From Hoyosella sp. YIM 151337 (lineage in GTDB: Bacteria; Actinomycetota; Actinomycetes; Mycobacteriales; Mycobacteriaceae): a stretch of 64,000 bases of DNA. Below, one piece after another: positions 58,679 to 64,000 of the stretch. The first letter of the stretch is position 1. Every line of letters begins with the position of its first letter. The position numbers and the translations under genes were made by a program. The notes below the pieces were generated by a model, which was not told the origin of the DNA, did not search any database, and worked only from the letters and a program-made list of their open reading frames with translations. The stretch spans positions 62,001 through 126,000 of the forward strand of contig NZ_JAPEIQ010000044.1 in the NCBI RefSeq assembly GCF_026041215.1, written 5' to 3'.

Positions 58679-58853
58679 AGATTCCCCCTTGCGCCCCCTG
58701 TCACCATTAGTACGCGCAACTAAGGCCTGTCACGTGGTCGACCCGCCGCGCATTGTTGCGTGTTCGCGCAGTAGACATCTGGCGTTCACCTCAACGGGCA
58801 AAATCCCCCCTGCTTCGCGGTTATCCCCGCCGGATCGGGGGCACCCGGCAAGT

Positions 58854-59906
58854 GTGAACATCGTGATTACGGGAGCGTCAGGAAATGTGGGTACGGCGCT
58901 GCTGCGTGCGCTTGCTTCGGATGCAGGCGGCCCGCACCACGTCGTCGGGATCTGCAGGCGTCGGCCCCCGCCTGAACCCCCATATGACACAGCCGAATGG
59001 GTGAGGGCTGACATTAGTGAGCTCTCCGCAGAACGGGAACTCCGGGAGCGGTTTCGGGACGCGGACGCCGTAGTCCATCTTGCGTGGCTCATTCAGCCCT
59101 CTCACAACCAGGACGCGCTTAAGTCCGTCAACCGCGATGGCACGCGGCGTGTCATCAGCGCAGCGCTGGATGAGAAGGTTCCGCACTTGGTTCACATGTC
59201 CTCGATCGGAACGTACGCGTCTGCCGAGCCGGGCACGATTGCGACGGAGTCCTGGCCGCACGACGGCATTCCCAGCTCCTATTACAGCGTCGATAAGGCT
59301 TTTTGCGAGCACTTGCTCGACGGGATAGCGGCAGGCGAAACGACGATCGCTCGCGTGCGGCCGACGCTGATACTGCACGAGCCTGCCGCCTCAGAGGTCG
59401 CACGGTACTTTCTGGGGCCGCTCGTCCCCACGGTGATGCTGCGTGAGGGTCTCCTCCGCTTCGCGCCGCTGCCGAACGAGCTGCACATCCAGTTCATCCA
59501 TGCGGATGACGTCGCCCGCGCCATCACTCACATCCTGCACCGGCGCGCCGGTGGCGCCTTTAACCTTGCTGCCACCCCGGTAATCGATCGCGAGAGCTGG
59601 GCGCAGATCTTCGGAGGCACCGGGCCGCCAGCGCCGGTTTCGCTTCTCCGGGCGGGCGCCGCGCTCAGCTGGCGGCTCCGGCTCCAGCCCACCGGCCCGG
59701 GATGGCTCGACATGGGCATCCAGCTCCCCCTTCTCGATTGCAGCCGGGCACATACTGAACTGGACTGGCATCCCGAAATAACAGCGGACGAGCTGCTGCC
59801 ATCGTTCTTCGAAGCCCTCCGCAACGGAACTGGCAGCCCGAGCCCACCGCTGATCCCGCGCAAGGGCTTGCAAGCGCCCTGGACCAGAACCGCGCGCACC
59901 CACTGA
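58854..59906 (+). CDS. NAD-dependent epimerase/dehydratase family protein
   Basis: A 350-residue extended SDR. MNIVITGASGNVGTALLRAL gives the Rossmann motif TGASGNVG at 6-13, HLAWLIQPS the second cofactor region near 76-84, and SSYYSVDKAF the Tyr-x3-Lys pair near 143. The rest is like nucleotide-sugar epimerases and mycolata 3-beta-HSD-like proteins. A longer frame reaches 58647, but its extra N-terminus is unlike the family; GTG 58854 starts the fold. Substrate unknown. Convergent with nothing; followed by the molybdenum cluster. Confidence 0.85.
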   Translation: MNIVITGASGNVGTALLRALASDAGGPHHVVGICRRRPPPEPPYDTAEWVRADISELSAERELRERFRDADAVVHLAWLIQPSHNQDALKSVNRDGTRRVISAALDEKVPHLVHMSSIGTYASAEPGTIATESWPHDGIPSSYYSVDKAFCEHLLDGIAAGETTIARVRPTLILHEPAASEVARYFLGPLVPTVMLREGLLRFAPLPNELHIQFIHADDVARAITHILHRRAGGAFNLAATPVIDRESWAQIFGGTGPPAPVSLLRAGAALSWRLRLQPTGPGWLDMGIQLPLLDCSRAHTELDWHPEITADELLPSFFEALRNGTGSPSPPLIPRKGLQAPWTRTARTH

Positions 59907-60008
59907 TCGGCGTCCGTGCACATCGCTTGATTGTTCCCCGAAGTCAGCACCGCACAATCGTAACTAATCCAGCTACTGCTCCGATAATGCGGGCTGTATG
60001 CTGACTTG

Positions 60009-60404
60009 ATGCCGCACTTTCGACTAAGCGAGGCAGCCGAGATTCTTGGTGTCAGTGATGACACTGTTCGCCGGTGGGTATCTCAGGATCTGCTGACTTC
60101 CCACGCCGACGACGCTGGTCGCCAAGTTATCGACGGTGCCCAGATCGCCGCATTCGCCCGTGCGCGTGCTAGTTCTGGCAGTGGCGGTGAGCGTGTGTCT
60201 GCACGTAACAGAATCAGCGGGATTGTGACAGAAGTTCTGATGGATGGCCTCATGGCTCAAGTCGAGGTGACGGCGGGGCGCTTCCGCTTGACGTCGCTGA
60301 TGTCTCGCGAAGCTGCAGTGGAAATGGGGTTAGAACCCGGGGTCGCCGCAACTGTCGTTATCAAGGCGACGACCGCGATCATCGAACGGGAAGGGCCGCG
60401 ATGA
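60009..60404 (+). CDS. HTH-TOBE molybdate-responsive regulator/binding protein
   Basis: A 131-residue protein with an excisionase/MerR-type helix-turn-helix at 1-45 (FRLSEAAEILGVSDDTVRRW) joined to a TOBE/Mop molybdate-binding domain at about 60-131 (RNRISGIVTEVLMDGLMAQV, ATVVIKATTAII). Such proteins bind molybdate and may control modABC or store the anion. A TATGCT box seven bases before ATG 60009 suggests a near-leaderless transcript; an in-frame TTG lies three bases earlier. The stop overlaps the modA start by four bases. Confidence 0.88.
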   Translation: MPHFRLSEAAEILGVSDDTVRRWVSQDLLTSHADDAGRQVIDGAQIAAFARARASSGSGGERVSARNRISGIVTEVLMDGLMAQVEVTAGRFRLTSLMSREAAVEMGLEPGVAATVVIKATTAIIEREGPR

Positions 60405-61207
60405 TGAGAGGGCGGTTCCGGCGCTTCGGCGCCCCGCTGATGCTCGTTGCAATCGTGCTGGCGGGGTGCGGTCATCCCAACGATGGTGACGGCGGGACTC
60501 GCACCATTTCGGTTGCGGCTGCGGCTGATCTGAAGTTCGCCCTCGACGAGATCGCTGATGCTTTCCAGTCCGAGAACGAGGACGTGACGGTATCGGTGTC
60601 GTACGGATCCTCCGGCAATTTCGTTCAGCAGGTTCGCAACGGCGCTCCCTTCGACCTCTATCTCTCCGCGGACATCACCCTCGCGGAGATGCTCGCCGAC
60701 GAGGGGTTCGCTGACCCGCGTGACGTTTTCGGCTACGCGGTTGGACGTCTGGTCGTATGGGCGGCCCACGGATCGCCTGCTGACCCCGAAGCCGGGATCT
60801 CCGGACTGACCCGGGATGACGTCACAACAGTGGCTATCGCAAATCCTCAGCACGCGCCGTATGGCCAGGCTGCAGAAGCTGCGATGCGCACCGCGGGAGT
60901 GTTAAGCGCCCTTCAGGGAAAACTCGTGCTCGGCGAAAACATAGCCCAGGCCGCTGAGTTCGCCTCCACAGGAAACGCCGACGCAGGGATACTCGCGCTT
61001 TCCCTCGCGCTGTCGCCTGGTCTGCGCGGGCACGGGACATTCACCGAGGTTCCCCTCGACGACTTCCCGCGTCTCGTTCAGGGCGGCGTGGTGCTGGGCG
61101 GCGCTCCGGAGGCTGCGCACGCGTTCGCGGAGTTTCTTACTTCCCCAGCGGGACAGGACATATTGGCGGACTACGGTTTTTACCCGCCGACTGACGGCGA
61201 AGGCTGA
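60401..61207 (+). CDS. modA: Molybdate ABC transporter substrate-binding lipoprotein
   Basis: A 268-residue binding protein with a lipoprotein signal (lipobox LAGC, Cys23). The mature N-terminus TISVAAAADLKFALDEIADA is the molybdate-site beta-1/alpha-1 segment. The second anion contact is in SYGSSGNFVQQV near 67-78, and IANPQHAPYGQAAEAA near 147-162 completes the family pattern. It captures molybdate (or tungstate) outside the membrane for ModB. The start overlaps the regulator stop (ATGA); an ATG three bases later is also possible. Confidence 0.94.
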   Translation: MMRGRFRRFGAPLMLVAIVLAGCGHPNDGDGGTRTISVAAAADLKFALDEIADAFQSENEDVTVSVSYGSSGNFVQQVRNGAPFDLYLSADITLAEMLADEGFADPRDVFGYAVGRLVVWAAHGSPADPEAGISGLTRDDVTTVAIANPQHAPYGQAAEAAMRTAGVLSALQGKLVLGENIAQAAEFASTGNADAGILALSLALSPGLRGHGTFTEVPLDDFPRLVQGGVVLGGAPEAAHAFAEFLTSPAGQDILADYGFYPPTDGEG

Positions 61208-61216
61208 CCAGCGGCC

Positions 61217-61891
61217 GTGGACTGGGATGCTGTAGCGCTGAGCCTGCGACTCGCGGCCGCGACAACGATTGTGCTGCTGCTCATTGGCGTGCCGCTAGCT
61301 GCTTGGCTGGCGTTTTCCCGCAAGCGGTGGACGGTGCTCATCGAAGCTGTAGTGGCGTTGCCGCTCGTGCTGCCGCCGACGGTGCTCGGTTTCTACCTCC
61401 TCGTCGCACTCGGCAACCGGTCGCCAATCGGACGGTGGTGGATTGAACTGACCGGTTCACCGATTGTGTTCACTTTCAACGGGCTGCTGATCGCCTCTGT
61501 GCTGCACAGCTTGCCGTTCGCTGTGCAGCCACTCATGGCGTCGTTTGCAGGAGTCGACCGCCGGCTGCTCGAGGCGTCAACAGTGCTGGGCCGGTCGTGG
61601 CCTGCAACCATTGTCAAGGTCGTCCTTCCCCTCGCCCGCGCGGGCTTGCTTACCGCGGTGGTGCTGACGTTTGCCCACACCATTGGAGAGTTCGGCGTCG
61701 TACTCATGGTCGGCGGTAACATCCCGGGACAGACCCGAACCGTCGCAATATCGATCTACGACAGTGTGCAGGCTTTCGACCACGCCACCGCCGCCCGCAC
61801 CAGCCTGGTACTGCTGCTGTTCTCGGTGGTGGTGCTCGTGACGACGTACACGATCAACCGCAGAGGCAGGCCCGCATGGCCCCGACCCTGA
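61217..61891 (+). CDS. modB: Molybdate ABC transporter permease
   Basis: A 224-residue inner-membrane permease with about five or six helices. The start AVALSLRLAAATTIVLLLIG follows GTG 61217, and the LPLVLPPTVLGFYLLVALG segment near 55-73 is typical of ModB. The EAA loop is LLEASTVLGRSWPATIVKVVLP near 116-137. It follows modA by nine bases and overlaps modC by 16 bases. The role is energised molybdate import for the Mo-cofactor enzyme encoded upstream in the window. Confidence 0.93.
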   Translation: MDWDAVALSLRLAAATTIVLLLIGVPLAAWLAFSRKRWTVLIEAVVALPLVLPPTVLGFYLLVALGNRSPIGRWWIELTGSPIVFTFNGLLIASVLHSLPFAVQPLMASFAGVDRRLLEASTVLGRSWPATIVKVVLPLARAGLLTAVVLTFAHTIGEFGVVLMVGGNIPGQTRTVAISIYDSVQAFDHATAARTSLVLLLFSVVVLVTTYTINRRGRPAWPRP

Positions 61892-62970
61892 GCACCCGCG
61901 TCCGCTATCGTTCTCTCGATGTTGATCTGGACGTGCCGCTCGACGCAACCGCACCGGTCACCGTCCTCTTCGGGCCTTCAGGTGCGGGCAAAACAACCCT
62001 CCTGCGGTGCGTGGCAGGGCTGGATACGCCGCCCCCGCCCGCACTCATCCGGTTCGGTGACGAGGAATGGGTCGGCAGTAACCGCCACGTCCCTGCACGT
62101 CGCCGACGCATTGGTTACCTCTTCCAGGAGCATGCACTCTTTCCGCATCTCGATGTCGACGCCAACGTGTCTTATGGACTCGCGAGGCTATCCCGCGCGG
62201 AACGGCGCACCCGCACATCGCAAGCGCTGGCCACCGCAGGCGCTTCACACCTAGCGGGGCGCACAACGCCCACACTGTCAGGCGGGGAAGCTCAGCGGGT
62301 CGCGCTCGCACGCGCGCTTGCGGTGCATCCGCGACTTCTGCTGCTTGACGAGCCACTCTCCGCCCTGGATAGCCCCACCCGTGCCCGGTTGCGCGGCGAG
62401 CTGCGCAGCATCCTGTTGACCATGGGGACCCCCACTCTGCTCGTCACCCACGACCGTTCTGAAGCACTAGCTCTCGGAGACCGGATTGTGGTGCTCGTCG
62501 ACGGCCAAGTACACCAGCAGGGTTCAGTTGAAACGGTCTTCTCGCAGCCAGCCACACCACATGTCGCCGACGCTGTGGGAGTGGAAAACGTGCTCGCGGG
62601 CCAGCTGGAAAGCCGAGGCAGCGGGCTCGTACAGATTGCACTGCGGTCGGGCACCCTTGCCGCGCTCGATCCGGGCGACGTTCAGCTGGGTTCGCACGTC
62701 TTGGCTTGCGTGCGTGCCGAGGACATCGCCCTGGAAACTGCTCCCTCATATACCGCGAGCCCCCGCAACCACATACCGGCGATTGTCCGTGACGTCACCT
62801 CGGAGGGCCCCCTGCAGCGGATCCAGCTCGACGCCGGGGTTCCGCTCATCGCATATATCACTCGCCCAGCCCTATCTGACCTGCGACTGGTTCCCGGCAG
62901 CCGGGTAAGCGCAGTCATTAAGGCGACTGCGGTCCACATCATTCCCCGGGCGCAGCGGCCTGCCAGGTAG
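61876..62970 (+). CDS. modC: Molybdate ABC transporter ATPase
   Basis: A 364-residue ATPase. Walker A GPSGAGKTT is near 33-41, the Q-loop in GYLFQEHALFPHL near 77-89, signature LSGGE near 133-137, Walker B LLLLDEP near 153-159 and the switch His in VTHDRSEAL near 190. The C-terminal 110 residues form the TOBE domain that senses molybdate (LACVRAEDIALE, SRVSAVIKATAVHII). LSGGE instead of LSGGQ is common in ModC. The start overlaps modB by 16 bases with AGGCAGG just upstream. Confidence 0.94.
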   Translation: MAPTLSTRVRYRSLDVDLDVPLDATAPVTVLFGPSGAGKTTLLRCVAGLDTPPPPALIRFGDEEWVGSNRHVPARRRRIGYLFQEHALFPHLDVDANVSYGLARLSRAERRTRTSQALATAGASHLAGRTTPTLSGGEAQRVALARALAVHPRLLLLDEPLSALDSPTRARLRGELRSILLTMGTPTLLVTHDRSEALALGDRIVVLVDGQVHQQGSVETVFSQPATPHVADAVGVENVLAGQLESRGSGLVQIALRSGTLAALDPGDVQLGSHVLACVRAEDIALETAPSYTASPRNHIPAIVRDVTSEGPLQRIQLDAGVPLIAYITRPALSDLRLVPGSRVSAVIKATAVHIIPRAQRPAR

Positions 62971-62987
62971 AGATAGCGGCTTAGTCA

Positions 62988-64000
62988 TCAACAGCGCAGC
63001 GATGCACAGGGCTGGTGCAGTGGTACCCCCAGTCCGAGAGCATTTTCGAGCTCAGCGAGCGCTGTCTCAAGATGAATCAGCAGACGTTGCACATGCGGAA
63101 CCGCGGTGCGACAGCCGATAATTCCGAAGTCCAGCGTGTCTGCCGTGCGGGTGAGCGTGATATTTAAGGCAGCCCCATCCATCACGATGGATGCCGGGTA
63201 CACACCGTCGAGCTTCGCGCCATCCCAGTACATCGCACGTGTGGGACCAGGAACATGGGAGATCACGACGTTGAACGTCGGCGGCACCGCACCGACGGCA
63301 CGCGTCACACTCGAGGTAGCGAACGGTGCGAGCATTGCCGCTGATACGGCCATCGCCTGCAACGGAGTCAAACCGGACATCATCTGCTTCGCCTGCCGCA
63401 TCGAAGCAGTTACGGCTTGCATCCGCTGCAACGGGTCGGCAGTGTCAGTGCCCAGATTCGCGAGAACCGCGGCGACAGAATTGCTCGCGTCTCCACTTCC
63501 TCTGCCGTGCAGCGATACCGGCACGAACGCGACCAGCGGCGCATCCGGCAGCGCCTGCTGTTCCAGGAGAAACGCGCGCAACGCCCCACCGCACATGCCC
63601 AAGACCGCATCGTTGAGCGTGCAGTCCAGTGCGTTCGCTACCGCTCTGACGCGCTCGATACGCCACGATTGGGCGGCGAAGCGCCGCGCGCCCCCGATCG
63701 GCACGTTGAACATCGACCGGGGTGCACGCAACGGCAGTGGCATATCGCGTTCCCGGGCGATCTGCCAGCCGATCTCCGCCGTCGCACGCGTCAGCCCCAC
63801 AGCTTCCATGCCCATGCCGGCCGCGACCTTGAGCGCACCGAACGGTCCCCTACCAGCGTCCTCGTCCCGGTGGCGCTTGTGCGGAGCGAAGAGCGGCGGC
63901 ACGCCCGTCACGCCGGGATCCTCACTGAGCGAGGACTGCATCAATTTCAGCGCGGTGACTCCATCAGCAAGAGCGTGGTGCATTTTTGTGTACACCGCGA
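62988..64000 (-). CDS. Second WS/DGAT acyltransferase, 5' end outside the window
   Basis: The C-terminal 337 codons of a wax ester synthase/diacylglycerol acyltransferase. The catalytic motif HHALADG lies near the visible start (YTKMHHALADG), with RAPRSMFNVPIGGARRFAAQ and NVVISHVPGPTRAMYWDGAKLDG further on. These stretches are very similar to the WS/DGAT at 29116-30498, so the two are paralogues. The frame is open through base 64000; the GTG at 63995 is internal. The active-site His pair and Asp are intact, so the enzyme should be active. Convergent with modC, 17 bases apart. Confidence 0.92.
   Translation of the reverse strand, partial: AVYTKMHHALADGVTALKLMQSSLSEDPGVTGVPPLFAPHKRHRDEDAGRGPFGALKVAAGMGMEAVGLTRATAEIGWQIARERDMPLPLRAPRSMFNVPIGGARRFAAQSWRIERVRAVANALDCTLNDAVLGMCGGALRAFLLEQQALPDAPLVAFVPVSLHGRGSGDASNSVAAVLANLGTDTADPLQRMQAVTASMRQAKQMMSGLTPLQAMAVSAAMLAPFATSSVTRAVGAVPPTFNVVISHVPGPTRAMYWDGAKLDGVYPASIVMDGAALNITLTRTADTLDFGIIGCRTAVPHVQRLLIHLETALAELENALGLGVPLHQPCASLRC

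Overview
The window is chromosomal DNA of a moderately high-GC actinobacterium. The gene set points to Mycobacteriales (the Rhodococcus / Gordonia / Hoyosella / Mycobacterium side): two wax-ester synthase/DGAT genes, a Zmp1-type M13 peptidase, a Pol-PE-Lig LigD with Ku and a stand-alone LigD-type polymerase, a mycoredoxin-like protein and a GT87 mannosyltransferase. I cannot name the genus. About 60 genes were assigned. Both ends are cut inside genes. I see no tRNA, rRNA, CRISPR array or intact insertion sequence.

Layout. 1-2.4 kb: partial hypothetical protein, monoglyceride-lipase-like hydrolase, pirin. 2.4-16.7 kb: a thiol/disulfide-redox island. It holds a Crp/Fnr regulator, a TlpA lipoprotein, CcdA, an ECF sigma factor with two paralogous zinc anti-sigma proteins, a methyltransferase, a FAD disulfide reductase, a mycoredoxin, a CDP-alcohol phosphotransferase, a TVP38 membrane protein, an ABC importer of the YnjBCD type, a CxxC peroxiredoxin-like protein and a predicted beta-propeller lipoprotein. 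16.7-25.1 kb: four co-directional genes (NfeD/YqiJ-like membrane protein, flotillin, a 1666-residue AAA ATPase, DedA). 25.2-31.7 kb: zmp1, a repeat protein, an acyltransferase, WS/DGAT and an HSL-type hydrolase. 31.7-38.1 kb: non-homologous end joining (PolD, LigD, Ku) with a DUF6319-like protein and a GT87 enzyme between them. 38.1-49.4 kb: purine/ureide catabolism (DUF6986 aldolase-like, allantoicase, PuuE, NCS1 permease, a racemase-superfamily protein, xanthine-dehydrogenase-like subunits, 8-oxoguanine-deaminase-like amidohydrolase). 49.4-51.6 kb: PepSY membrane protein and a small membrane protein. 51.6-54.7 kb: an A/T-richer patch of orphan membrane/secreted proteins and gene debris. 54.7-64 kb: UMF1-type MFS transporter, SDR, guanine deaminase, epimerase, a molybdate cluster (HTH-TOBE protein, modABC) and a second WS/DGAT.

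How the parts connect. The molybdate importer supplies the metal for the Mo hydroxylase at 44.6-48.1 kb. That enzyme, guanine deaminase and the 8-oxoguanine-deaminase-like enzyme all feed urate, and PuuE with allantoicase act below urate. Uricase is not in the window. In the 2.4-16.7 kb island, electrons could pass from the FAD disulfide reductase and mycoredoxin through CcdA to TlpA outside the membrane, next to an importer. The combination resembles the Escherichia coli ydjXYZ-ynjABCDEF locus, with the double permease YnjC split into two genes.

Most worth following up: (1) this redox/transport island; (2) the NfeD-flotillin-giant AAA ATPase-DedA operon; (3) a 119-bp block present twice between convergent purine genes, whose TTGTAC-N16-TATATA core recurs upstream of the mycoredoxin gene; (4) a perfect 9+9 bp inverted repeat over the start codon of the 8-oxoguanine-deaminase-like gene; (5) a racemase-family protein with Gly in place of the first catalytic Cys, the arylmalonate-decarboxylase pattern.
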